DNA of 64,000 bases from CAWDPQ01 sp049642465 (GTDB lineage Bacteria; Acidobacteriota; Vicinamibacteria; Vicinamibacterales; 2-12-FULL-66-21), in NCBI GenBank assembly GCA_049642465.1, contig JBAROV010000141.1, positions 48,297-112,296 of the forward strand. Direction: 5' to 3'. The notes below the pieces were generated by a model. It searched no databases and had not been told where the DNA came from. It saw nothing but the letters and a program-made list of their open reading frames with translations. Positions within the stretch are counted from its first letter, which is position 1, and each line of letters opens with the position of its first letter. This document shows positions 1-8,504 of this stretch, piece after piece. A program made the translations under genes and the position numbers.

Positions 1-280
1 CCATGCGAAGCGCATTGTGTTCAGGCACGACGACAGCTGGAGAATCGGCAGGAACGAGGTAGCGCCGCCGGTAAAACAACCGCGATCCATCCACAACGTA
101 ATAGCGAATCTGACGCTTTGCGGGATCGATGAGCACGCCGTTGATCCGGCCGATCGGCTCGTCGTCCTGCGTGAACAGGCTGAGCCCTTCGAGTTTACCG
201 ACAGGACACTCGACAGCATTGGCGTCGAGGTACCGTAGCGAATCAGCGTTATCGGTATTTACTTCGTTACTCATTCCCAT
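1..280 (-). CDS. PRC-barrel domain protein (3' part cut by window edge)
   Basis: About 93 codons are visible before the gene runs off the left edge. I translated it from the reverse strand; the start is ATG at 280 (a second in-frame ATG lies at 274), with GGAG a few bases upstream. The stretch GRINGVLIDPAKRQIRYYVV followed by DGSRLFYRRRYLVP is the beta-strand pattern of a PRC-barrel, a small fold in photosynthetic reaction centre H subunits, RimM and many stand-alone bacterial proteins of unclear role. No signal peptide is present, so it is probably cytoplasmic. It lies downstream of, and on the same strand as, the serine hydrolase, separated by 55 bp. The fold is fairly sure; the function cannot be said. 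Confidence 0.75.
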   Translation of the reverse strand, partial: MGMSNEVNTDNADSLRYLDANAVECPVGKLEGLSLFTQDDEPIGRINGVLIDPAKRQIRYYVVDGSRLFYRRRYLVPADSPAVVVPEHNALRM

Positions 281-335
281 TCGCTCCGCGTCAATAGAGA
301 GCAAATAGGATGCCGTCAGAACGGTCGAGCTTGTT

Positions 336-1625
336 CTAATGTTTTACGTCAGATGTGACAATCGCCTGGTTCACCAACACACGAAATTGGTCCTGAAGCG
401 CAGGGCCGCCAGACGGCAACAACTGGGTCATGAAGACCGCAACAAGCTTCTCCACGGGATCGACCCAGAACTTCGTGTAATACGCGCCGCCCCAGCCGAA
501 CTCGCCGACCGATCCGGGCCGTCCACTTCGACCCACGTGTTCGACGATTTCAAACCCGAGTCCGAATCCGAAGCGCCCGTCCTGATAGAGATTGCCGACG
601 TGATTCGACGTCATGAGCTGCACCGATTTGGGACCAAGCAGCCGGACGCCATCGAGCTCGCCGCCATTGAGCAGCATCTGCAAGAATCTCGCGTAATCAG
701 CGGCGGTCGAGAGCACACCGGCGCCACCGGAGAAGGATTTGCGCGGGCCGGTCACGTAGTCCCCCTGACCGGTTCCCTCTTTCGGCGCACGCGTAAGGCC
801 TCCAGGTCCGGTCGAATAGACGGTCGCGAAACGTGAGCTCTTTTCCGCCGGCAGATAGAACGAGCTGTCAACCATCTTCAGCGGCGCGAAGATGCGAGTC
901 CGAAAGAACTCGTCGAGGCTCGAGCCTGACGCCCGCTCGACGACCACACCCAGAACGTCCGTCGAAAAGCCGTAGACGTATCGTTCGCCAGGCTGCGATG
1001 TGAACGGCAGCGTCGCGAGCCGCTCGATCGTCGTCGCAATCGATTCGTCCTTGTCCGCGAAGTACCACATGTAGACGTTCGCCGCCTTGTATTGCGCTTC
1101 GAGCGCGCCGCTTCCGTAGGAAATGCCCGCGGTATGGGTCATCAGGTCACGAATCGTGATTTCCCGACGGGCCGGTAGCGACGCGACCTCCGGTCCGGAG
1201 GTCGTCGCCGGCGCCATCACCGTCGTCTTCTTGAAAGCGGGGATGAACTTGGAGACCGGGTCATCGAGCAGCAACTTTCCCTCTTCGACCAACATCATCG
1301 CTGCCACCGTGGTGATCGCCTTGGACATGGATGCGATGCGGAAGATCGCATCCTTCGGCATTGGCACGTGCTTCTCGCGATCCAGCTGCCCGAAGGTTTC
1401 GTAGTGGACGATCTTTCCTTTACGGGCGACGAGCGTCACCACCCCCGCGACTTTCTCTTCAGCCACCGCACGCTTCATGGCGGAAGAGAGGCGCTGAAGC
1501 CGCGCGCCCGACATGCCCACTGACTCGGGTGCGGCAACCGCAGGGCCCTGCGCGAACGCCGATGCCGTGAGGGCCAGGGCAAGGATGACCGATGCGAATG
1601 CCTGACGAATCGATGGCTGCGTCAT
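336..1625 (-). CDS. Exported serine hydrolase, class C beta-lactamase / family VIII esterase type
   Basis: A 429-residue protein. I start it at ATG 1625, which has GGGAGA upstream and is followed by a signal peptide ending about AFAQ (residue 26). The longer upstream reading would run into the preceding M14 gene. The catalytic motif is S99-M-S-K102 (SxxK) in FRIASMSK, with a Tyr-containing YGFS motif where this superfamily carries YxN. Such enzymes are periplasmic or secreted and range from beta-lactamases and D,D-peptidases to esterases (EstB type), so the substrate cannot be inferred. Its start is 7 bp from the stop of the M14 carboxypeptidase, so the two are probably co-transcribed and may both act on peptides or esters outside the cytoplasm. 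Confidence 0.85.
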   Translation of the reverse strand: MTQPSIRQAFASVILALALTASAFAQGPAVAAPESVGMSGARLQRLSSAMKRAVAEEKVAGVVTLVARKGKIVHYETFGQLDREKHVPMPKDAIFRIASMSKAITTVAAMMLVEEGKLLLDDPVSKFIPAFKKTTVMAPATTSGPEVASLPARREITIRDLMTHTAGISYGSGALEAQYKAANVYMWYFADKDESIATTIERLATLPFTSQPGERYVYGFSTDVLGVVVERASGSSLDEFFRTRIFAPLKMVDSSFYLPAEKSSRFATVYSTGPGGLTRAPKEGTGQGDYVTGPRKSFSGGAGVLSTAADYARFLQMLLNGGELDGVRLLGPKSVQLMTSNHVGNLYQDGRFGFGLGFEIVEHVGRSGRPGSVGEFGWGGAYYTKFWVDPVEKLVAVFMTQLLPSGGPALQDQFRVLVNQAIVTSDVKH

Positions 1626-1632
1626 ATTCTCC

Positions 1633-4233
1633 CTATCTCCTGGAAGGCGCGTAGAGGGCCGCGTTGAAGAGCACTCGAAAAGTTCCAAAAGGCTGGCCTC
1701 GCCACTGGGGACGGAATCCAATCAGGACGACGTGACCCGAACCATGTTCGACATCGAGCGCGGCTGATTTTCCGTTGAGATGTTTTTCGCCGACGAGATA
1801 TCCGGAGAGGAGCGGTGAACCGGTTTCGGCGTATCGAGCGAGCACTGCTCCGCGAAACCCCTCTTGCGTCTCGAAGGCCGGACTGTTTTGCACGAACACG
1901 GCGACTTCCGTGGGCATGCCCGCCATGACCCGATGCGTCGCGTCCGTGTGGACCTGGAGGAGCGACCCGCCCGTGAAGAACTCCTGACGGCCGAGTCCGG
2001 CAACAACATTTTTCACCGGGAGCTTCAGCTGATCGATCGCAAACGAACTCGACCGGTTGAGACACACCAGCGTGCCGCCGCTCCGAACGAACGCATCGAT
2101 AGCCTGCACGGGCGACGTGGCCCCCGTCGCCGAACCACCGACGCCACGCGGTTCGTCGGTCACGATCAGCACGTCCACTTCCGCCAGCGCGCCGGCAGCG
2201 ATGTCAGCGTGGGACACCAGTGCAAAGGTGAACCCGTACCGTTCGAGGACCCACCGTGTCCAGCCCGCGTCCATGCTGGTCGGCACGCTGACGAGCGCAA
2301 GGCGCGGACGCTGGAGCGAGTCGCCAGTCGCCGACGTGCGTTCCGCCACGAGCGCAAGCGATGTCGCGAGCTGATCCTGATCCTGTTCGGACAACCCGGG
2401 TATCAGGTAGCGCAGCTCTCCGGCCTCAGTCGCAACCTGGACGTCGAGGCCGGCGGCCAGTGCTCGATTGATTGCCCGAAATGAGTTGTTCTGCGCAGGA
2501 TTGAGCGCGAGGACGGAACCACTGCCCGTCATGCGTCCCGGCGGCGGCACAATCGCGGCCGCGGACCGGTTCGAGTCGAAGCCAATCCCTGGAACGCTGT
2601 CGAACGCACTCGCGTCGGCAACCGATCCACTCAAGTAAGGCGTCGGCTTCGAGGCGAATGCAGTCGGTGGCGCAAGCGGACGGAACGCACGTCGAACTTC
2701 CGTGGCGAGAGGAGCGGTGGCGGCGATCACACGGACACCCATCGCCAGTGGCAGCGTCCAGCCCGCTGCGTCATACGGCTGGTCGATCGGGCCGCCCGGG
2801 AATTCCCGCAGGTCCGGGTACTTCTGCACGTCGAGCAGTTCGCGCGCGAGCGCCGCAAACTCCTGGTCGGTGGTCACGACCCACGTTCCCGCGGGAAGCA
2901 GTTCACCGTTGATCTGCGCCGCCGACGTCAATTCCGAAATGCGAATGCCGCTGACCGCCAGCCGGCGCAGGAGTTCAACGGCAGCGACCGGATCGCGCTG
3001 CTCACGGGGCACGAAGTACGCGTAGGGGGGAACGGTTTTTCCCCTGGCAATCTGATCTCTGGCGGACCTGTATCGATTGAGGAGTACCGACTCCCGGTAT
3101 TTGGAGGCGAATTCCAACACCGCCAACGATGCCGTCGTCATGTACTCGATCTGATCGCGCATGCGCCACGGCCCGGGAGGCCACGGACTCGAATAGAGGC
3201 TGCGCGGACGAAGATCCCGCATGTTGACCGGAAAATCGTTGATGCTGGAGTCGCGCGGCGCCGGACCTCCGGCAGTCTCGGTCCAGAACGCCGCGATGTT
3301 CTTGAACACGGGCAGGTAGTCGATATAGCCCGGATACCAGGCGTCGTAGCCGGTGCCCATGTGTGTCGCGCCAACCTGTCCGCGTTCTTCCAGTTCCATC
3401 GCGATGGCCATGCCGATCATGTTGATCTCGCGCGACATCAAGTACGGTGCGTGCGTGGCGATGGGCTCGGCAAACGGAGGCAGCCAGATGCGTGTCGGAT
3501 ACGGCGCGGACTGGTGATGGACGTAGATGATCTGCGGCTCCCACTCGCGCCAGGTGTGCTCCATCACGCGCGACTCGATCATGTTCAGCATGTAGGCGTC
3601 GCGGTTGTTGTCATGGCCGACGTACTCCTGATAGAGGACGGGGAATGGCGCGTTTGCCTGCGGAGCCCCGCCGTTCTTCATGTACCACTCGCTAACCATC
3701 TGATGGCCATCCGGGTTGATCGTCGGCCACAGCATCAGAATCACGTTGTCGAGAATGGCGGACATTTCGGGCGTATCAGCCTTGCTCAGGATTTCGTGGA
3801 GGAGCAGCGGCGTGTGCTGGGGACCGGCGACTTCCGTCGAGTGCAATCCACCGTCGATGTGGACGAACGGTTTGCCCTCTCTGGCTAGACGTTCCGCCTC
3901 TGTCTGCGTCAGGCCGTCGGGGTGTGCGAGGCGCCTCGCAATCTCGCGATAGCGATCGATCTTCGCCAGATTGTTCTTCGAGGACACCAGCGCGAAGTAG
4001 AACGTCCGTCCCTGCGTGGTGTTCCCGGCTTCGACGAGCGTGATGCGGTCGCTCGCCGCGTCTACCTTCCTGAAATAATCGACAACCTGGTCGTATGTGG
4101 CGAGTTTGTAGTCAGCCCCGGGCGCAAATCCAAAGACCGACTCGGGAGCGGGCAACCGCCCTTCGACCACGAACGCCAGCTGGATGACGAGGGCAAAAAA
4201 AGGGGACAGTCCCCCTTTTGCGAATCCGGTCAT
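1633..4233 (-). CDS. Secreted M14 zinc carboxypeptidase
   Basis: 866 residues: a hydrophobic leader (about residues 10-24), an M14 peptidase domain (about 40-370) and a long C-terminal region (about 480-860) that includes a glutamine-amidotransferase-like fold often seen in large acidobacterial M14 proteins. The zinc motif is H131-S-T-E134, with further conserved sequence WPTINPDGHQM. M14 enzymes remove C-terminal residues from peptides. The start is odd: the ATG at 4233 has no Shine-Dalgarno sequence and lies inside a pair of inverted GGGGAC(A/T)GTCCCC palindromes, so residues 5-12 (AKGGLSPF) are encoded by repeat DNA. A plausible older start (GTG 4342, 7 bp past the glpK stop) is now out of frame. 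Export of this version is therefore uncertain; the peptidase domain itself looks intact. Confidence 0.85.
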   Translation of the reverse strand: MTGFAKGGLSPFFALVIQLAFVVEGRLPAPESVFGFAPGADYKLATYDQVVDYFRKVDAASDRITLVEAGNTTQGRTFYFALVSSKNNLAKIDRYREIARRLAHPDGLTQTEAERLAREGKPFVHIDGGLHSTEVAGPQHTPLLLHEILSKADTPEMSAILDNVILMLWPTINPDGHQMVSEWYMKNGGAPQANAPFPVLYQEYVGHDNNRDAYMLNMIESRVMEHTWREWEPQIIYVHHQSAPYPTRIWLPPFAEPIATHAPYLMSREINMIGMAIAMELEERGQVGATHMGTGYDAWYPGYIDYLPVFKNIAAFWTETAGGPAPRDSSINDFPVNMRDLRPRSLYSSPWPPGPWRMRDQIEYMTTASLAVLEFASKYRESVLLNRYRSARDQIARGKTVPPYAYFVPREQRDPVAAVELLRRLAVSGIRISELTSAAQINGELLPAGTWVVTTDQEFAALARELLDVQKYPDLREFPGGPIDQPYDAAGWTLPLAMGVRVIAATAPLATEVRRAFRPLAPPTAFASKPTPYLSGSVADASAFDSVPGIGFDSNRSAAAIVPPPGRMTGSGSVLALNPAQNNSFRAINRALAAGLDVQVATEAGELRYLIPGLSEQDQDQLATSLALVAERTSATGDSLQRPRLALVSVPTSMDAGWTRWVLERYGFTFALVSHADIAAGALAEVDVLIVTDEPRGVGGSATGATSPVQAIDAFVRSGGTLVCLNRSSSFAIDQLKLPVKNVVAGLGRQEFFTGGSLLQVHTDATHRVMAGMPTEVAVFVQNSPAFETQEGFRGAVLARYAETGSPLLSGYLVGEKHLNGKSAALDVEHGSGHVVLIGFRPQWRGQPFGTFRVLFNAALYAPSRR

Positions 4234-4285
4234 TTTTGCGTGCCGCGGGTGTTCATTATTGCAAAATGGGGACTGTCCCCTTTTT
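4195..4285. repeat. REPIN-like pair of inverted palindromes
   Basis: Two near-identical palindromes in opposite orientation: 4195-4219 (A-run, GGGGACAGTCCCCC, TTTT) and 4263-4285 (AAAATGGGGACTGTCCCC, TTTTT). They are separated by 43 bp that contain the present ATG of the M14 gene. Two inverted REP units around a short spacer is the arrangement called a REPIN, normally mobilised in trans by RAYT (Y1-type) transposases; no such transposase gene is in this window. The element lies between glpK and the M14 gene and overlaps the latter's first codons. Confidence 0.8.
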
Positions 4286-4349
4286 CGGGGCAGCCACTGC
4301 GGCGAGACGCGCGAGAGTTCCGAAGGCGGCCCGCCGGGTCACACCTGTG

Positions 4350-5858
4350 TTACTCGACCCAATCGAACGTCCGCTCGACTGCTTTCTGCCAACCTGCGTA
4401 CGCGGCGTTCCGTTGATCCGCGCTCCAGGTCGGGTCCCACTGCCTGTCCTTCTTCCAATTCTGACGAAGGTCGTCGAGGTCCTTCCAGAAGCCAATCGCG
4501 AGGCCGGCCGCGTAGGCCGCGCCAAGTGCAGTGGTTTCCGACACTACCGGACGCACGACCGGGACGCCGAGAATGTCGGCCTGCAACTGCATCAGCGTGT
4601 TGTTGACCGTGGCGCCACCATCGACCTTGAGCACCTCGAGTTTCACCCCCGAGTCCTGCACCATGGCGTCGAGAACCGCGCGGGTCTGAAAACAGATCGC
4701 CTCGAGCGTCGCGCGCGCCAGATGCGCCTTGGTGTTGAACCGCGACAGACCGACGATCACGCCACGAGCATCTGACCGCCAGTACGGGGCAAATAGTCCA
4801 GAAAATGCGGGAACGAAGTAAATCCCGCCATTGTCGGGTACCGAATTGGCGAGCGTCTCCACGTCAGCCGCCGATGTAATGATGCCGAGCTGATCGCGCA
4901 GCCATTGCACCGCGGAACCGGTCACGGCAATCGATCCTTCAAGCGCATAAATTGATGGCGCATCGCCGATGCGATAGCAGACCGTGGTGAGGAGCCCAGA
5001 TTGCGACGGGACTATTTCTCGGCCCGTGTTGAGCAACATGAAGTTGCCAGTACCGTAAGTGTTCTTCGCTTCCCCGGGCCGCACGCACACTTGCCCGACG
5101 GTTGCGGCCTGTTGATCGCCCAGGTCACCGCTGACCGGCACTTCACCGCCGACTGGACCGCTTCGCCGCGTCAGTCCGTAACCGGCGGCTTCCGCCGACG
5201 ATCGAATCGTGGGGAGCATCTGCCTGGGAATGCGAAAGATCTTCAGCAGCTCCTCGTCCCATTCCAGGGTCCGAAGGTCCATCAACATCGTCCGGCTCGC
5301 GTTGGTGACGTCGGTCACGTGGACGCCGCCGTCGCGGCCACCCGTCAGGTTCCAGATCACCCACGTGTCGATGTTGCCGAACACCGCTTCGCCCCGCTCC
5401 GCCGCCTCACGCACACCCTCGACGTTGTCGAGAATCCACTGGATCTTGGCGCCGGAAAAGTATGTCGCGGGCGGCAGGCCGGTCTTGCGCTTGACGAGCG
5501 CCGTAGACGCGCTGTCGAGCGACGAGACGATTCGATCCGTCCGCGTGTCCTGCCAGACTATCGCGTTGTACCAAGGCCGTCCCGTTTTCGGGTTCCAGAC
5601 GACGGTGGTTTCGCGCTGATTGGTGACGCCGATAGCCGCCAGATCCGCGGAGGTCAGGCGACCGACCCGCAGCGCTCCGGCAATGGACTCGTCGGTCCGT
5701 GCGGCAATCTGCAGCGGATCGTGCTCGACCCAACCCGGTCGCGGAAGGATCTGATCGTGCTCGACCTGATGACGCGCGATTTCCTGCCCTTCCCGATCGA
5801 ACACCATGAATCGCGTGCTCGTCGTCCCCTGATCGAGCGCTCCCACGAACTGCCTCAT
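4350..5858 (-). CDS. glpK: Glycerol kinase
   Basis: 502 residues, the usual length for GlpK. It phosphorylates glycerol to sn-glycerol 3-phosphate with ATP in the cytoplasm. The N-terminal phosphate-binding motif is D9-Q-G-T-T-S of the FGGY kinase fold, followed by family landmarks such as GVTNQRETT, WNLTGG, SGDLGDQQAATVGQ and GTGNFMLLNTG. The start at 5858 is supported by AGGAGG seven bases upstream. It lies immediately downstream of the aquaglyceroporin gene on the same strand and opposite the glpD-glpQ arm. A perfect 23-nt inverted repeat sits just 5' of its ribosome-binding site and could attenuate or separate it from glpF transcription. Identity is secure. Confidence 0.97.
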   Translation of the reverse strand: MRQFVGALDQGTTSTRFMVFDREGQEIARHQVEHDQILPRPGWVEHDPLQIAARTDESIAGALRVGRLTSADLAAIGVTNQRETTVVWNPKTGRPWYNAIVWQDTRTDRIVSSLDSASTALVKRKTGLPPATYFSGAKIQWILDNVEGVREAAERGEAVFGNIDTWVIWNLTGGRDGGVHVTDVTNASRTMLMDLRTLEWDEELLKIFRIPRQMLPTIRSSAEAAGYGLTRRSGPVGGEVPVSGDLGDQQAATVGQVCVRPGEAKNTYGTGNFMLLNTGREIVPSQSGLLTTVCYRIGDAPSIYALEGSIAVTGSAVQWLRDQLGIITSAADVETLANSVPDNGGIYFVPAFSGLFAPYWRSDARGVIVGLSRFNTKAHLARATLEAICFQTRAVLDAMVQDSGVKLEVLKVDGGATVNNTLMQLQADILGVPVVRPVVSETTALGAAYAAGLAIGFWKDLDDLRQNWKKDRQWDPTWSADQRNAAYAGWQKAVERTFDWVE

Positions 5859-5871
5859 CTAGCCTCCTGTC

Positions 5872-5945
5872 AATTCCAACTCCCAACTCCCAATTCCCGA
5901 CTCCCACAGGTGAGGTTCGAGCATTGGGAGTTGGGAGTTGGAATT
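5872..5945. repeat. Perfect 23-nt inverted repeat between glpF and glpK
   Basis: The arms 5872-5894 and 5923-5945 are exact reverse complements (ATTGGGAGTTGGGAGTTGG followed by AATT, read from the right arm), with a 28-bp loop. In the leftward transcript the hairpin would form directly upstream of the glpK ribosome-binding site. It could act as an attenuator, RNA-stability element or simply a mobile repeat. There is no U-tract typical of an intrinsic terminator. Confidence 0.85.
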
Positions 5946-5959
5946 TGGGAGTTGACGGC

Positions 5960-6709
5960 TCAGAACCCAATCACGAAGTACAATCCTGCGCCGACGATGC
6001 CGCCGATGATGGGGGCGACGACGGGAATCCAGGCGTAATCCCAGTCGGACGTTCCCTTTCCCGGAATCGGCAGCACGGCATGCGCCAGACGAGGCGCGAG
6101 ATCTCGGGCGGGATTGATGGCATATCCCGTTGGTCCTCCGAGCGAAACGCCAATGCCGAGCACGAGCACACCAACGAGCAACGGTTGCAGCCCTCGACTG
6201 AACACAAACGAAAGATCGACGTCACCCGGCCGGCTGAGCGTCTGCGCGTTGGCGGCAATAGCGAGGATGCCAAACAGCAGGACCGCGGTTCCAATGACTT
6301 CGCCGATCATGTTGGCAGCGGGACGCCGGATGGCCGGACCCGTGCAAAACACCGCGAGCTTCAATCCAGCGTCGGTGGTCGCGCCCCAATGCGGCAGGTA
6401 CATCAGCCACACGAGAATGGCGCCGACAAACCCGCCGATCATCTGCGCCGCAATGTAGCCGGGCACGTCCGCCCACGCGAAACTGCCAATCGAGGCGAGG
6501 CCAATGGTCACGGCCGGATTCAGGTGGGCGCCGCTGATCCGCCCGACCGCGTAGACGGCCATCGCCACGGCAATGCCCCATCCCACGGTAATTACGATCC
6601 ACCCGCTGTTCTGCCCCTTCGTTTTGTTCAACACCACGTTGGCGACCACGCCGTCTCCCAGCAGGACGAGGAGCAGCGTGCCTACGACTTCCGCGAGGAG
6701 TGTCTGCAT
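5960..6709 (-). CDS. glpF: MIP family aquaglyceroporin (glycerol facilitator)
   Basis: 249 residues from ATG 6709 (MQTLLAEVVGTLLLVLLG), about six hydrophobic helices and the two half-helix signatures HLNPAVT and INPARD that line the pore of aquaporin-type channels. It would carry glycerol across the inner membrane to GlpK. The frame stays open upstream for another 83 codons, but that part is encoded by a GATTGG short repeat and is Ser/Asn/Gln/Pro/Ile-rich, so I exclude it. Channel selectivity (glycerol versus water) is inferred from adjacency to glpK and glpD. Confidence 0.93.
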   Translation of the reverse strand: MQTLLAEVVGTLLLVLLGDGVVANVVLNKTKGQNSGWIVITVGWGIAVAMAVYAVGRISGAHLNPAVTIGLASIGSFAWADVPGYIAAQMIGGFVGAILVWLMYLPHWGATTDAGLKLAVFCTGPAIRRPAANMIGEVIGTAVLLFGILAIAANAQTLSRPGDVDLSFVFSRGLQPLLVGVLVLGIGVSLGGPTGYAINPARDLAPRLAHAVLPIPGKGTSDWDYAWIPVVAPIIGGIVGAGLYFVIGF

Positions 6710-6740
6710 GGGGGTGGATATTAGTCCAGGTTGCGTTCGA

Positions 6741-6920
6741 CTGACGATTGAGGACTGACGATTGACGATTGCATTGATTGCGGATTGTGGATTGGATTGG
6801 AGACTGTGGATTGGATTGGATTGGATTGGATTGGAGATTGTGGATTGGATTGGAGATTGTGGATTGGATTGGGGATTGTGGATTGGATTGGGGATTGTGG
6901 ATTGAATTGGTGATTGCGGA
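6741..6920. repeat. Degenerate GATTGTGGATTGGATTGG short tandem repeat
   Basis: About 180 bp between divergent glpF and glpD are built from the words GATTG, GGATTG and GGATTGTGGATTGGATTGG, repeated many times with small changes (AGATTG, GGGATTG, GACGATTG). The block occupies nearly the whole shared promoter region and keeps an 83-codon upstream frame open before glpF and several spurious frames. I see no clear sigma-70 promoter inside it. Confidence 0.85.
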
Positions 6921-6941
6921 GACCGGAGACCAGAGACGCTC

Positions 6942-8504
6942 GTGAGCCGCCTCGCCACAACACAGGGTGAAACCTACGATCTCGCCATCGTCGGCGGCGG
7001 CATCATCGGCTCCGGCATTGCGCGCGATGCCGCGCTGCGGGGGCTGCAGGTTGCGCTCTTCGAACGCCGCGACTTCGGCAGCGGCACCACTGCTGCCTCT
7101 ACCCGCATCGTCCACGGGGGACTGCGCTACCTGCAGATGCTCGACTTCCGGCTCGTGCGCCTCGATCTGCGCGAGCGTGAGACGTTGCTCCGCATCGCGC
7201 CGCACCTGGTGCGGCCGCTCGAGTTCCTCATCCCGTTTTACGAGAACGATCGCACATCGGCGTTCAAGCTTCGAGCAGGACTTGCGCTCTACGACGCGCT
7301 GAGCTTCGACAAGAGCCTGCCGTCGCGACGCTGGCTGCCGGCCGCAGAAGCACGAACGATCGATTTTGCCCTCCGGCGATCTGACCTTCGAGGCGCCGCT
7401 GCCTATTACGACGCGCGCGTCGATTCGCCGGAGCGGTTGACCCTGGAGAATGTGCTCGATGCCGAGAACCACGGGGCGCGGGTGTTCAACTATTGCGAAG
7501 TCGTTCGTGCAACGCCGCACGTGCGAGTTCGGGACACGCTGGACGGAACCGAGGTCGACGTGAACGCTCGGGTCATCGTGAATGCCACCGGCGCGTGGAT
7601 GGAGCCGACGACCGAACGCTTCACCGGGCGGCGTCTTGGCCGTATCCGCACTACAAAGGGCATTCACATCGTTGTGCCGCCGCTGGCCGATCACGCGCTG
7701 GTGCTCTACTCCCAGGTTGACGGACGCCTGCTCTTTGCGATTCCACGCGGCGGTCTGACATGGATTGGAACCACCGATACGGATTACCCCGGCGATCCCG
7801 CCGACGCACGCGCGACGGCGGGTGAGGTGCAGTATCTCGTCGACTCTGTGCAACGCCCGTTTCCGAATCTCACGGCGAACCACGTCCTGTTCACCACGGC
7901 AGGGGTCCGCGCATTGGTACGTCAAGGCGGGCGCGAGTCGTCTGTGTCAAGGATGCACAAAGTAGTCGAGGGGCCGCCGGCCGCGCCCCGCGGCGTGATT
8001 TCGGTGCTTGGCGGTAAGATCACCGGCTATCGCGCGATTGCTGAAGATGCGACGGATGCGGTCTGCCGCCGCCTCGGGGCACGCAACCGAACGTCTTCGA
8101 CGGCAGACACGCCGCTTCCCGGCGCTCGCACGGTAGAGGATCGCAAACGGCCAGTCAACAGCGCGCACGATCATTTGGATGAACTGTACGGCACACGGGC
8201 GGCAGAGATCCGGGCGCTCGCGCAATCCACTCCCGAGCTCGCGCGGCCGCTGTCCCCGAAGTATCCGGAGATCGGCGCTGAGGTCGTGTTCGCCGTGCGA
8301 TTCGAACACTGCACCAGGCTCTCGGACTTTTTGCGCCGTCGCACCTTGCTGGGCACGACCGACGATCAAGGCTGGGAGGCGGCCGCTGCCGCAGCGGAAC
8401 TGATGGCCAACGAGCTGGGCTGGTCTCGATCGCGAATCGAAGAAGAAACGACCGCGTACCGTGAAGACATCGCCCGGACGCTGGCATTTCGAGACAAATC
8501 ATGA
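6942..8504 (+). CDS. glpD: FAD-dependent glycerol-3-phosphate dehydrogenase
   Basis: 520 residues, start GTG 6942 with GGAGAC-like sequence upstream; no nearer ATG fits. The N-terminal dinucleotide-binding motif is G18-G-G-I-I-G23 in LAIVGGGIIGSGIARDA, followed by a DAO-type FAD domain with family sequences AAYYDARVDSPERL, GRIRTTKGIHIVVP and LGGKITGYRAIAEDA, then the C-terminal GlpD domain (about 385-515). It oxidises glycerol 3-phosphate to dihydroxyacetone phosphate at the inner membrane and passes electrons to quinone. Its stop overlaps the next gene's start (ATGA), so glpD and glpQ are translationally coupled. Confidence 0.96.
   Translation: MSRLATTQGETYDLAIVGGGIIGSGIARDAALRGLQVALFERRDFGSGTTAASTRIVHGGLRYLQMLDFRLVRLDLRERETLLRIAPHLVRPLEFLIPFYENDRTSAFKLRAGLALYDALSFDKSLPSRRWLPAAEARTIDFALRRSDLRGAAAYYDARVDSPERLTLENVLDAENHGARVFNYCEVVRATPHVRVRDTLDGTEVDVNARVIVNATGAWMEPTTERFTGRRLGRIRTTKGIHIVVPPLADHALVLYSQVDGRLLFAIPRGGLTWIGTTDTDYPGDPADARATAGEVQYLVDSVQRPFPNLTANHVLFTTAGVRALVRQGGRESSVSRMHKVVEGPPAAPRGVISVLGGKITGYRAIAEDATDAVCRRLGARNRTSSTADTPLPGARTVEDRKRPVNSAHDHLDELYGTRAAEIRALAQSTPELARPLSPKYPEIGAEVVFAVRFEHCTRLSDFLRRRTLLGTTDDQGWEAAAAAAELMANELGWSRSRIEEETTAYREDIARTLAFRDKS

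Noticed and set aside
3020..3055. A GGGGAA...TTCCCC inverted pair inside the M14 gene
   Set aside because: It lies in conserved peptidase-family sequence (KTVPPYAYFVPREQ) and is imperfect, so it is treated as coding chance.
6710..6958. An 83-codon N-terminal extension of the aquaglyceroporin
   Set aside because: It is encoded by the GATTGG repeat, is Ser/Asn/Gln/Pro/Ile-rich, and precedes a natural MQTLLAEVVG channel start.
6222..7925. A 567-codon reverse frame across glpD
   Set aside because: It spans glpD antisense, the repeat block and part of glpF out of frame, with no recognisable domain.
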